DNA from: Geobacteraceae bacterium
GTDB lineage: Bacteria; Desulfobacterota; Desulfuromonadia; Geobacterales; Geobacteraceae
Assembly: GCA_012797715.1 (NCBI GenBank)
Contig: JAAZOO010000256.1
Coordinates: forward strand, 1 to 7,551
Direction: 5' to 3'
Length of the DNA stretch: 7,551 nt
Part shown: piece after piece, positions 1-6,656 of the stretch
Position numbering within the stretch: the stretch's first letter is position 1
Layout: every line of letters starts with the position of its first letter
Translations under genes and position numbers: made by a program
The notes under the pieces: generated by a model
Seen by the model: only the letters and a program-made list of their open reading frames with translations
What the model was told of the DNA's origin: nothing
Database searches by the model: none

Positions 1-26
1 CTTATTTTTTCGATTCAGGGATGTAC

Positions 27-34
27 GGAGAGGA
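27..34 (+). promoter_or_regulatory. Ribosome binding site of ilvD
   Basis: GGAGAGGA lies five bases before the ATG at 40 and supports that start over the in-frame ATG at codon 5 (position 52). The ATG at 21 is in another frame. No promoter can be recognised in the few bases available upstream, so ilvD may be first in its transcript or may follow a gene outside the window. Confidence 0.75.
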
Positions 35-39
35 CGGAT

Positions 40-1701
40 ATGCGCAGCGACATGATTACCCAGGGACTTGAAAGAACACCCCATCGGGCTCTCCTGAAAG
101 GGGCCGGTGTCCCCCAGACGGAAATGGACAAGCCTTTTATCGGCGTCGCGACCAGCTTCACCGACCTGATTCCTGGCCATGTGGGGATGCGTGATCTGGA
201 GCGGTATATTGAAAAGGGGATCCACACGGGGGGAGGGTATGCCTTTTTCTTCGGGATACCCGGCGTGTGCGACGGAATCGCCATGGGACACAAAGGGATG
301 CACTATTCCCTGGCCACCCGTGAACTGATAGCGGACATGGTGGAGTCCATCGCCGAAGCCCACCGGCTGGACGGTCTGGTGCTCCTGACCAACTGCGACA
401 AAATCACACCCGGCATGCTGATGGCCGCGGCGCGTCTCGACATACCGTCCATCGTGGTGACCGCGGGACCCATGCTGTCGGGCCGCGGACCCGATGCGCG
501 CCGCTATTCCTTCGTTACCGATACCTTCGAGGCCATGGCCCGTTATAAGGCCGGCGTCATTGACGGCAAGGAACTGCAGGTCTGCGAAGACAACGCCTGT
601 CCGGGAATGGGCTCCTGCCAGGGCCTTTTTACCGCCAACACCATGGCAATTCTGACAGAGACCCTGGGAATGAGTCTTCCCCGGTGCGGAACGGCATTGG
701 CGGTCTCCGCCCTGAAACGGAGGATTGCCTTTGCCTCGGGAGAGAAGATCGTAGAATTGGTGAAAAACAATGTCACGCCCCGCCAAATCCTGACGCGTGA
801 CGCGTTTGAAAACGCCATCCGAGTCGACCTGGCGCTCGGGGGATCGTCGAACACGGTCCTGCACCTGCTTGCAATCGCCCACGAGGCGGGAGTTGACCTC
901 CCCCTTGAAACCTTCGACATCCTTGCGCGGCAGACCCCGCAGCTTGCCTCCATGAACCCGGCCGGCGAGCACTTCATGGAGGACCTCGATGTGGCGGGCG
1001 GTGTCCTCGGCGTATTGAAACAGCTGGGAGACCGCGTGAAGGACTGCCCGACCGTTATGGGGCTCTCCACACGGCAGCTGGTCTCCACCATCGACCGGAT
1101 CGATGAAAAGGTTATCCGTCCGGCGGATGCGCCGGTAAAGAAGGAGGGGGGCATTGCCGTCCTATTCGGAAACCTCGCGCCCAAGGGCGCCGTTGTCAAG
1201 CAGTCCGGAGTGTCCGAGGCGATGATGCGCTTCACCGGAACGGCCCGCTGCTTCGATTCCGAGGAGGAGGCCATGGCCGCACTGATGCAGGGAAACATAT
1301 CTCCGGGGAACGTGGTGGTCATCCGCTATGAAGGCCCGAAGGGAGGCCCGGGGATGCGGGAGATGCTGGCGCCGACCGCCGCCATTATGGGCCTCGGTCT
1401 CGGTGATTCCGTTGCGCTCATTACCGACGGACGTTTTTCCGGCGGGACCCGTGGTCCCTGTATCGGCCATGTCTCTCCCGAAGCCGCGGAGGGCGGACCC
1501 ATCGCCCTTGTGGAGGAAGGTGACGAGATTCTGCTGGACATCCCGAACCGCAGGCTGGAGCTGCTCGTGGACGAAGAGACCCTTGCCGCACGGAGAAAAG
1601 GATGGAAGCAGCCTGAACCGAAGATCAGGAAGGGGTGGCTTTCTCGGTACGCCAAGGTGGTGACCTCGGCCTACACCGGGGCGATCACGACAGCGGACTG
1701 A
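40..1701 (+). CDS. ilvD: Dihydroxy-acid dehydratase
   Basis: IlvD dehydrates 2,3-dihydroxyisovalerate and 2,3-dihydroxy-3-methylvalerate to the corresponding 2-oxo acids, the third common step of valine and isoleucine synthesis, in the cytoplasm. The 553-residue protein has family hallmarks along its whole length: GIPGVCDGIAMGH (about 72-84), TNCDKITPGM (117-126), ACPGMGSCQGLFTAN (186-200), IRYEGPKGGPGMREM (428-442) and ITDGRFSGGTRG (461-472). Cys119 and Cys193 match the universal iron-sulfur ligands, and Cys77 is the likely third ligand of this shorter subclass. Asp120-Lys121 fit the magnesium site with its modified lysine, and Ser467 is the expected catalytic base. The protein lacks the central insertion of the about 616-residue E. 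coli enzyme and is the short form seen in archaea and Geobacter-like bacteria. Cluster type (2Fe-2S or 4Fe-4S) cannot be told from sequence alone. The start is supported by a strong ribosome binding site. It is first in the visible ilv cluster, 59 bases before ilvB. Confidence 0.97.
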   Translation: MRSDMITQGLERTPHRALLKGAGVPQTEMDKPFIGVATSFTDLIPGHVGMRDLERYIEKGIHTGGGYAFFFGIPGVCDGIAMGHKGMHYSLATRELIADMVESIAEAHRLDGLVLLTNCDKITPGMLMAAARLDIPSIVVTAGPMLSGRGPDARRYSFVTDTFEAMARYKAGVIDGKELQVCEDNACPGMGSCQGLFTANTMAILTETLGMSLPRCGTALAVSALKRRIAFASGEKIVELVKNNVTPRQILTRDAFENAIRVDLALGGSSNTVLHLLAIAHEAGVDLPLETFDILARQTPQLASMNPAGEHFMEDLDVAGGVLGVLKQLGDRVKDCPTVMGLSTRQLVSTIDRIDEKVIRPADAPVKKEGGIAVLFGNLAPKGAVVKQSGVSEAMMRFTGTARCFDSEEEAMAALMQGNISPGNVVVIRYEGPKGGPGMREMLAPTAAIMGLGLGDSVALITDGRFSGGTRGPCIGHVSPEAAEGGPIALVEEGDEILLDIPNRRLELLVDEETLAARRKGWKQPEPKIRKGWLSRYAKVVTSAYTGAITTAD

Positions 1702-1747
1702 CAAGCCGTCGACGGTTCTGCTGAGGCGAACAATCGGCACACAGTGC

Positions 1748-1753
1748 GGGAGG
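1748..1753 (+). promoter_or_regulatory. Ribosome binding site of ilvB
   Basis: GGGAGG sits seven bases before the ATG at 1761 and fixes the ilvB start. Confidence 0.75.
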
Positions 1754-1760
1754 TTTTCCT

Positions 1761-3461
1761 ATGAAGCTCGCAGGCGCGAGAATTCTGCTGGAATGTCTAA
1801 AAATGGAAGGTGTTGACACGGTCTTCGGGTATCCCGGTGGAACGGTCATCAACATTTTCGATGAGCTCTACTCCTTTCCGGACATCAAAAATATCCTCCC
1901 CCGCCATGAGCAGGCGGGTGTTCACGCCGCCGACGGCTACGCGCGGGCCAGCGGCAAGGTGGGCGTAGCAATCGCCACCTCGGGGCCGGGGGCCACCAAC
2001 ACGGTCACCGGCATCGCAACCGCGTACATGGACTCGATCCCCCTGGTTGTCATAACCGGCCAGGTGCCCACGGCCCTCATCGGCAACGACGCCTTCCAGG
2101 AAGTGGATATCATCGGCATAACGCGCCCCTGCACGAAACACAACTTTCTGGTGAAGAATGTAAAGGAACTTGCCGGAATCGTAAAAAAGGCGTTCTACAT
2201 CGCGCGCACCGGAAGGCCCGGGCCGGTCCTCATCGACCTGCCGAAGGACGTCCAGCTTGCTGTTACGGAATTCAGGTATCCGGACACAGTTGAGATTAAG
2301 GGATACAAGCCCACCATCGAAGGACACCCGAAGCAGGTTGAGAAGGCGGCATCCATGCTCCTTTCCGCCAGGAAGCCCGTTATCTACGTGGGGGGTGGGG
2401 TGGTTCTCGGCAATGCCGCACCGGAGTTGCGAAAACTTGCCGAGGCGCTGCATGCGCCGGTGACGACAACCCTCATGGGCCTCGGTTCCTTTCCGGAGGA
2501 CAGCCCGCTGTCACTGGGCCTCCTCGGAATGCACGGCACCTTCTACGCCAACATGGCGGTGACGGAGTGTGATCTCCTGGTGGCCGTGGGCGCCCGTTTC
2601 GACGATCGCGTTACCGGAAAGATACCTGCATTCGCCCCGCACGCAAAGATCATTCATATAGATGTGGACCCCACCTCCATCAGGAAGAATGTACGCGTCG
2701 ATCTTCCCATTGTGGGGGCGGTCCAGGACGTGCTGGCAAAGCTCACTACGTGCCTTGAGGAACGCGGAGAGGCCGCGGAAAATTTCAGGAACTCCATCAA
2801 GCCGTGGCTGGAGCAGATCGACGGATGGAAGGCAAAGCATCCCATGACTTTCAGGGAATCCACCCAGGTCATCAAGCCCCAGTCGGTCATCCGAAAGCTG
2901 AGGGAGCTTTCCGCGCCTGACGCGATTATTGCCACCGACGTGGGCCAGCACCAGATGTGGACCGCGCAGTTTTTCACCTTTACCAGCCCTCGGACACTCC
3001 TCAGTTCCGGGGGGCTCGGCCCCATGGGGTACGGTCTGCCCGCCGCCATGGGGGCACAGGCTGCGTTTCCGGAACGGCAGGTCATTGCGGTTTGCGGGGA
3101 TGGCGGCTTCCAGATGAACCTGCAGAAGATCGCCACCCTGGTGCAGAACCGCCTGCCGGTGAAGGTGTGCATTCTGAACAACAGGTACCTCGGCATGGTT
3201 CGCCAGTGGCAGGAGTTGTTCTTCGGCAAACGGTACTCCCAGACCGTCCTTGATCTCCCCATTGATTTCGTGAAGCTCGCGGAGGCCTTCGGTGCAGCGG
3301 GTTTCTCGGCAACACGGCCGGATGAGGTGGAGGAGGTCATACGAAGGGGATTTGCGACACCCGGTCCGGTGATCATGGAGTTCAAGATTGATCGGGAGGA
3401 AAAGGTCCTGCCGATGGTTCCTGCCGGAGCCTCGCTCAACGAGATGGTTCTTGCCTCCTGA
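1761..3461 (+). CDS. ilvB: Acetolactate synthase large (catalytic) subunit
   Basis: IlvB uses thiamine diphosphate (ThDP) to condense two pyruvates to 2-acetolactate, or pyruvate with 2-oxobutyrate to 2-aceto-2-hydroxybutyrate, the first common step of branched-chain amino acid synthesis. The 566 residues show the three expected domains. An N-terminal ThDP-binding domain (about 1-170) has GYPGG and the catalytic glutamate Glu50 in RHEQAGVHAADGYARASG. The central FAD-type domain (about 190-330) includes VGARFDDRVTGK. The C-terminal domain (about 370-550) has GLGPMGYGLPAAMGA and the metal/ThDP motif from GDGGF (446-450) to ILNN (471-474). YLGMVRQWQELFF around Trp483 is the family herbicide/active-site loop and argues for a biosynthetic synthase rather than another ThDP enzyme. 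The segment QKIATL (455-460) replaces the more usual QELAT, a small deviation. The regulatory subunit ilvN follows after 61 bases, as usual. Confidence 0.97.
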   Translation: MKLAGARILLECLKMEGVDTVFGYPGGTVINIFDELYSFPDIKNILPRHEQAGVHAADGYARASGKVGVAIATSGPGATNTVTGIATAYMDSIPLVVITGQVPTALIGNDAFQEVDIIGITRPCTKHNFLVKNVKELAGIVKKAFYIARTGRPGPVLIDLPKDVQLAVTEFRYPDTVEIKGYKPTIEGHPKQVEKAASMLLSARKPVIYVGGGVVLGNAAPELRKLAEALHAPVTTTLMGLGSFPEDSPLSLGLLGMHGTFYANMAVTECDLLVAVGARFDDRVTGKIPAFAPHAKIIHIDVDPTSIRKNVRVDLPIVGAVQDVLAKLTTCLEERGEAAENFRNSIKPWLEQIDGWKAKHPMTFRESTQVIKPQSVIRKLRELSAPDAIIATDVGQHQMWTAQFFTFTSPRTLLSSGGLGPMGYGLPAAMGAQAAFPERQVIAVCGDGGFQMNLQKIATLVQNRLPVKVCILNNRYLGMVRQWQELFFGKRYSQTVLDLPIDFVKLAEAFGAAGFSATRPDEVEEVIRRGFATPGPVIMEFKIDREEKVLPMVPAGASLNEMVLAS

Positions 3462-3468
3462 ACAGGAG
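3455..3468 (+). repeat. Perfect inverted repeat over the ilvB stop codon
   Basis: CTCCTG-AA-CAGGAG is a perfect inverted repeat spanning the ilvB TGA (3459-3461). As RNA it could fold as a five-pair stem with a four-base loop. It shares its last base with the larger helix described at 3468-3505. A function is not shown; the purine-rich right arm also resembles a Shine-Dalgarno sequence but has no start codon at a useful distance. Confidence 0.5.
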
Positions 3469-3505
3469 AAACGAACGCTGAGAAGAGTACCTCTTTCACC
3501 GTTTC
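3468..3505 (+). other. Possible intercistronic RNA hairpin between ilvB and ilvN
   Basis: GAAACG (3468-3473) is complementary to CGTTTC (3500-3505). Inside it GAAGAG (3482-3487) can pair with CTCTTT (3491-3496, one G-U) across a three-base loop. The two helices could form one nested structure ending just before the ilvN ribosome binding site. No T-tract follows, so it is not an intrinsic terminator. A role in mRNA processing or in setting the IlvB:IlvN ratio is only inference. Confidence 0.35.
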
Positions 3506-3507
3506 AC

Positions 3508-3514
3508 TGAGGAG
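3508..3514 (+). promoter_or_regulatory. Ribosome binding site of ilvN
   Basis: TGAGGAG lies eight bases before the ATG at 3523 and supports that start. Confidence 0.7.
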
Positions 3515-3522
3515 ATTGCCGC

Positions 3523-4014
3523 ATGAGACATACGATAACGGTACTTGTGGAAAACGAATTCGGAGTCCTGTCACGCGTTGCCGGGCTCTTTTCCGGCAGA
3601 GGCTTCAACATCGACTCCCTGTCGGTTGCGCCTACGAACGAGGATTCCATTTCACGCATGACCATCGTCACGCGCGGAGATGAGCAGATTCTCGAGCAGA
3701 TCACCAAGCACCTGAACAAGCTCATCGACGTTATCAAGGTTATTGACTTCACCGACGGGAGCGCCGTTGAGAGGGAAATGGCCCTGGTCAAGGTGACGGC
3801 CGAGGATGATAACAGGGCGGAGGTGCTCCGGATTGCCGATATCTTCCGGGCCAAGGTGATAGATGTTACTCCGAAAAGCTATACCATCGAGGTCACCGGT
3901 TCACCGTCCAAGGTAGACGCGATTCTGGAACTGCTGCGGCCCCTCGGCCTCAAGGAGCTGGTGCGGACCGGGCCCGTAGCAATCGGCAGGGGCGCAAAGG
4001 GATGGAAGGGGTAA
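3523..4014 (+). CDS. ilvN: Acetolactate synthase small (regulatory) subunit
   Basis: This subunit binds and activates the IlvB catalytic subunit and gives feedback inhibition by valine. The 163-residue length and layout match the E. coli IlvH class: an N-terminal ACT domain (about 1-75, HTITVLVENEFGVLSRVAGLFSGRGFNIDSLSV at the start) and a C-terminal domain (about 85-160, including MALVKV and DIFRAKVIDVTPKSYTIEVTG). Asn11, Gly14, Ser17 and Asn29 sit where E. coli IlvH has residues tied to valine binding, so the enzyme is predicted to be valine-sensitive. It lies 61 bases after ilvB and 62 before ilvC. The name ilvH would be equally acceptable. There is no sign of truncation. Confidence 0.95.
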   Translation: MRHTITVLVENEFGVLSRVAGLFSGRGFNIDSLSVAPTNEDSISRMTIVTRGDEQILEQITKHLNKLIDVIKVIDFTDGSAVEREMALVKVTAEDDNRAEVLRIADIFRAKVIDVTPKSYTIEVTGSPSKVDAILELLRPLGLKELVRTGPVAIGRGAKGWKG

Positions 4015-4021
4015 TATCCAG

Positions 4022-4042
4022 CGGCTAGCGGCTTACGGCTAG
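4022..4042 (+). repeat. Three tandem heptamers in the ilvN-ilvC gap
   Basis: The gap contains CGGCTAG, CGGCTTA and CGGCTAG back to back. The first and third units are identical and the middle one differs at its last two bases. They start seven bases after the ilvN stop and end 23 bases before the ilvC ribosome binding site. The array resembles a short slippage-prone microsatellite. No function can be assigned. Confidence 0.65.
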
Positions 4043-4065
4043 AGACGTCAGTTGCATACCATTTC

Positions 4066-4071
4066 AGGAGG
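4066..4071 (+). promoter_or_regulatory. Ribosome binding site of ilvC
   Basis: A consensus AGGAGG lies five bases before the ATG at 4077, the strongest ribosome binding site among the ilv genes here and a clear choice of start. Confidence 0.8.
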
Positions 4072-4076
4072 AAACA

Positions 4077-5093
4077 ATGAGGATTTACTACGACAAAGAC
4101 TGTAACCTTGGCGTGCTCAAGGGCAAGAAGGTGGCGATAATCGGATATGGTTCGCAGGGGCACGCCCATGCCAATAATCTCAAGGACTCGGGTATCGATG
4201 TGGTGGTGGGCCTGCGGCCTGATTCCGCATCCGTCAAGAAGGCGGAAAATGCAGGCCTCGCCGTTCTTCCCACATCGGAAGCAGTGAAGATAGCCGATGT
4301 TGTCATGATCCTGCTCCCCGACGAAATTCAGGGGGACGTCTACCGGGAAGAAATCGGACCCTTTGTGAAAAAGGGCGCCTACCTCGCATTCAGTCACGGC
4401 TTCAATATCCATTTCGGCCAGATAGTTCCGCGTCACGACATTAATGTCATCATGATAGCGCCCAAGGGTCCCGGTCACCTGGTGCGCCATGAATACCTGA
4501 AGGGTGGAGGGGTACCGAGCCTTATCGCCGTTCACCATGATCCGGCAGGAAACTCCCGCGATGTCGCCCTTGCGTATGCATCGGCCAACGGCGGTGGGAG
4601 AGCCGGCATCATCGAGACCTCCTTCCGTGAGGAGACGGAAACTGACTTGTTCGGCGAACAGGCGGTTCTCTGCGGCGGCGTGAGCGCCCTGATCCAGGCC
4701 GGGTACGAAACCCTGGTGGAAGCGGGCTATGCACCGGAGATGGCCTATTTCGAGTGTCTCCACGAACTGAAGCTCATTGTGGACCTCATCTATGAAGGCG
4801 GTATCGCCAACATGCGCTACTCCATCTCCAATACGGCGGAATACGGTGACCTGACCCGTGGGCCGCGTGTCATCACCGAGGAGACCAAAGATGAAATGCG
4901 GCAGATTCTGGCGGAGATCCAGACCGGTGAGTTTGCCAAGGAGTGGATGCTGGAAAACAAGACCAACAAGCCGGTCTTCAGCGCCCTGCGCCGCCATGCG
5001 GCGGAGCATCCCATCGAAGAGGTTGGAGCGCGCCTTCGTTCCATGATGTCCTGGATCGGAGCATCGAAGATCGTTGACAAGACCAGAAACTGA
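4077..5093 (+). CDS. ilvC: Ketol-acid reductoisomerase, class I
   Basis: IlvC isomerises and reduces 2-acetolactate (or 2-aceto-2-hydroxybutyrate) to the dihydroxy acid that IlvD then uses, with Mg2+ and a nicotinamide cofactor. At 338 residues it is the short class I form. The N-terminal Rossmann domain (about 1-180) has GYGSQGHAHA (23-32), FSHGFNIHF (105-113) with His107, and APKGPGH (128-134) with Lys130. The knotted C-terminal domain (about 183-328) has ETDLFGEQAVLCGG and FECLHELK, giving metal ligands Asp190, Glu194, Glu226 and Glu230 at the family's usual positions. The cofactor loop LRPDSAS (46-52) keeps Arg47, Ser50 and Ser52, which normally bind the NADPH phosphate, so NADPH is the likely cofactor; Asp49 within this loop is worth noting. 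It is the last gene before the hairpin at 5113. Confidence 0.97.
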   Translation: MRIYYDKDCNLGVLKGKKVAIIGYGSQGHAHANNLKDSGIDVVVGLRPDSASVKKAENAGLAVLPTSEAVKIADVVMILLPDEIQGDVYREEIGPFVKKGAYLAFSHGFNIHFGQIVPRHDINVIMIAPKGPGHLVRHEYLKGGGVPSLIAVHHDPAGNSRDVALAYASANGGGRAGIIETSFREETETDLFGEQAVLCGGVSALIQAGYETLVEAGYAPEMAYFECLHELKLIVDLIYEGGIANMRYSISNTAEYGDLTRGPRVITEETKDEMRQILAEIQTGEFAKEWMLENKTNKPVFSALRRHAAEHPIEEVGARLRSMMSWIGASKIVDKTRN

Positions 5094-5112
5094 CGGTACG
5101 TGCATGTCGGCG

Positions 5113-5162
5113 AGGCCGGGTTGGAGGGGCATGGCGCGTCAGTGCCCCGGAGAACCCGGCCT
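5113..5162 (+). terminator. Two-tier hairpin after ilvC, likely weak or partial terminator
   Basis: AGGCCGGGTT (5113-5122) pairs perfectly with AACCCGGCCT (5153-5162). Inside, GGGGCA (5126-5131) pairs with TGCCCC (5143-5148), separated from the outer helix by a small internal loop (GGA and GGAG), with an 11-base apical loop. The structure begins 20 bases after the ilvC stop. The following bases read TTTCTCTATT, a poor T-tract, so termination may be incomplete; with 38 bases left before psd and no convincing promoter there, some readthrough into psd-pssA is plausible. It could also protect the ilv mRNA 3' end from exonucleases. Confidence 0.6.
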
Positions 5163-5200
5163 TTCTCTATTGGGCGCCGGCATGAGCGGGATAGGAAGAC

Positions 5201-5842
5201 ATGCGTAATCAGAATACGCCGATAGCTGTCGAAGGGTACCCCTTCATCGCCGTGGCAGGGGGGGCTACGGTGGCGCTGGTGCTTCTCTCCTGGAAGATAC
5301 CCGCGTTGCTCGCCCTGACGGCGACGCTCTACATCGCCTATTTTTTCCGTAATCCGCAACGGATTCCTCCTCCCGACGAACATACCTTTCTTGCCCCCGC
5401 CGACGGAGTCGTCACCTTTCTGGGGAAGGCCCGTGAAGTCCATCTGGGCGCCGAGATGATGAAGGTCAGTATCTTCATGTCTGTTTTCAATGTCCATGTG
5501 AACCGCGTTCCCTGCACGGGAACCGTCGTCGACACTTTCTACAGGAAGGGAAAGTTCTACGATGCGCGGGATGAGAAAGCGACCTTCGAGAACGAGCAGA
5601 GCGGGATCATCCTGGAGACGGAACGGGGTGACAAGGTGGTGGTTGTCCAGGTCGCGGGCCTTATTGCGCGGCGCATCGTGTCCTACCCGAAAAAGGGTGA
5701 CGTGCTTCGGCGCGGCCAGCGTTTCGGGCTGATACGCTTCGGATCCCGGGTGGACGTCTATCTTCCGGCAGACGTGGAGATTCGGGTCGCGGCCGGCGAA
5801 AGAACCGTTGCAGGTGAGACCATACTGGGGCGCCTGCCATGA
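5201..5842 (+). CDS. psd: Phosphatidylserine decarboxylase, short proenzyme
   Basis: Psd decarboxylates phosphatidylserine to phosphatidylethanolamine at the cytoplasmic membrane. The 213-residue protein belongs to the short 'archaeal-type' family found in many bacteria. Residues about 14-49 are strongly hydrophobic and form one or two membrane segments, followed by FFRNPQR, a family signature. LAPADGVVTFLG (64-75) and MSVFNVHVNRVPCTGTV (93-109) are conserved core motifs. The RFGSRVDVYLP stretch (179-189) holds the self-cleavage site: the chain should break between Gly181 and Ser182, leaving a small alpha subunit with an N-terminal pyruvoyl group made from Ser182. AGGAAG at 5193-5198 precedes the ATG closely. 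The stop overlaps the pssA start by ATGA. PssA makes its substrate, so the pair forms a two-step pathway. Confidence 0.95.
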   Translation: MRNQNTPIAVEGYPFIAVAGGATVALVLLSWKIPALLALTATLYIAYFFRNPQRIPPPDEHTFLAPADGVVTFLGKAREVHLGAEMMKVSIFMSVFNVHVNRVPCTGTVVDTFYRKGKFYDARDEKATFENEQSGIILETERGDKVVVVQVAGLIARRIVSYPKKGDVLRRGQRFGLIRFGSRVDVYLPADVEIRVAAGERTVAGETILGRLP

Positions 5843-6630
5843 ACGGTGAAAAGATCGATATGACCGAAGGGATGCGGAAGGGGATCTACATCCTTCCCAA
5901 CCTGTTCACGACAGGGAGCCTTTTTGCCGGTTTCTACGGGATCGTCGCCACCATGAGCGGCAATTTCGATACGGCCGCCCTGTGGATTCTGATCTCGTCC
6001 ATTTTCGACGGACTGGACGGCAAGGTGGCGCGTCTTACCGGAACGACATCAAAGTTTGGTGTCGAGTACGATTCCCTTGCCGATCTCGTCGCCTTCGGGG
6101 TCGCCCCCGGAATTCTCATGTATTCCTGGGCCCTGAAGCCTTTCGGCAGGCTTGGGTGGCTGGCGGCCTTCCTCTTCGTCGTATGCGGAGCCCTGCGCCT
6201 GGCGCGGTTCAATGTCCAGGTCAACACCGTTGAGAGCAAACGCTTCGTGGGTCTTCCCATCCCGGCAGCCGCCAGCATGGTATCGGCCACGGTACTGCTG
6301 TTTCATCATTTTGGCTGGCCCGGATCGTACAAGAAACTTGCCATCCTGGTCCTTATCTACCTTCTCGCCTTTCTCATGGTCTCCAATTTCCGCTACTATT
6401 CCTTCAAGGACCCGGGATTGATCAAGCGACAGCCGTTCGCGTTTCTCGTGCTGGCCGTCCTGCTCCTGATCGTTATCGCGGCCGAGCCGGTCGTGATGCT
6501 TTTCGTGCTCTTTCTCTCTTACATCTTTTCCGGTCCCGTCGGCTATATCATGACCTACCCGCGAAGGAGAAGGCTGGAAAAGGCCCTGCACAAGGACGAA
6601 AAAAAGGCCGAGTCACAGAATGGAGCTTGA
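5839..6630 (+). CDS. pssA: CDP-diacylglycerol-serine O-phosphatidyltransferase
   Basis: This integral membrane enzyme transfers the phosphatidyl group of CDP-diacylglycerol to serine, making phosphatidylserine for the adjacent Psd. The 263-residue protein carries the CDP-alcohol phosphatidyltransferase motif D-G-x2-A-R-x8-G-x3-D-x3-D at residues 60-82 (Asp60, Gly61, Ala64, Arg65, Gly74, Asp78, Asp82), preceded by Asp57. LPNLFTTGSLFAGF (19-32) and CGALRLARFNV (116-126) are typical of the PssA subgroup and argue against phosphatidylglycerolphosphate synthase. Several hydrophobic stretches, the clearest at about 106-120, 143-158, 165-183, 198-214 and 216-233, indicate a polytopic protein; the tail from 241 is charged and cytoplasmic in character. 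The ATGA overlap with psd suggests translational coupling. An alternative start at Met8 (5860) cannot be ruled out. Confidence 0.94.
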   Translation: MNGEKIDMTEGMRKGIYILPNLFTTGSLFAGFYGIVATMSGNFDTAALWILISSIFDGLDGKVARLTGTTSKFGVEYDSLADLVAFGVAPGILMYSWALKPFGRLGWLAAFLFVVCGALRLARFNVQVNTVESKRFVGLPIPAAASMVSATVLLFHHFGWPGSYKKLAILVLIYLLAFLMVSNFRYYSFKDPGLIKRQPFAFLVLAVLLLIVIAAEPVVMLFVLFLSYIFSGPVGYIMTYPRRRRLEKALHKDEKKAESQNGA

Positions 6631-6656
6631 CAGCGGACGTCAAATTTCTTTATTAT
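6627..6656 (+). promoter_or_regulatory. Predicted sigma-70 promoter of the leuA leader
   Basis: A perfect TTGACA -35 box (6627-6632) overlaps the pssA stop codon (6628-6630). TATTAT (6651-6656) is a five-of-six match to the -10 box, at a spacing of 18 bases within an AT-rich stretch. Transcription would begin near 6663, about a dozen bases before Stem I of the T-box, which is the expected layout. The spacing is one base longer than ideal. Prediction from sequence only. Confidence 0.72.

Noticed and set aside
1..20. T-rich run near the left edge as an upstream terminator or promoter element
   Set aside because: No stem can be judged because the sequence before position 1 is missing; no paired -35 and -10 boxes fit in the visible bases.
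543..1322. Open frame of 259 codons on the - strand opposite ilvD
   Set aside because: Antisense shadow of ilvD with low-complexity Ser/Arg-rich translation and no family resemblance.
1706..1715. Perfect ten-base palindrome CCGTCGACGG in the ilvD-ilvB gap
   Set aside because: A single short GC-rich palindrome without a T-tract, a second copy or a neighbouring promoter; expected by chance in such sequence.
2654..3574. Open frame of 306 codons on the - strand opposite ilvB
   Set aside because: Shadow of a high-GC coding strand; no motif, and it crosses the ilvB-ilvN gap.
3879..5132. Long open frame of 417 codons on the - strand opposite ilvC
   Set aside because: It mirrors the codon structure of ilvC, which has full-length motif support; the translated product has no recognisable domain.
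5182..5208. Eight-codon open frame (ATG at 5182) overlapping the psd start, as a possible leader peptide
   Set aside because: No good ribosome binding site, no run of regulatory codons, and psd has its own AGGAAG.
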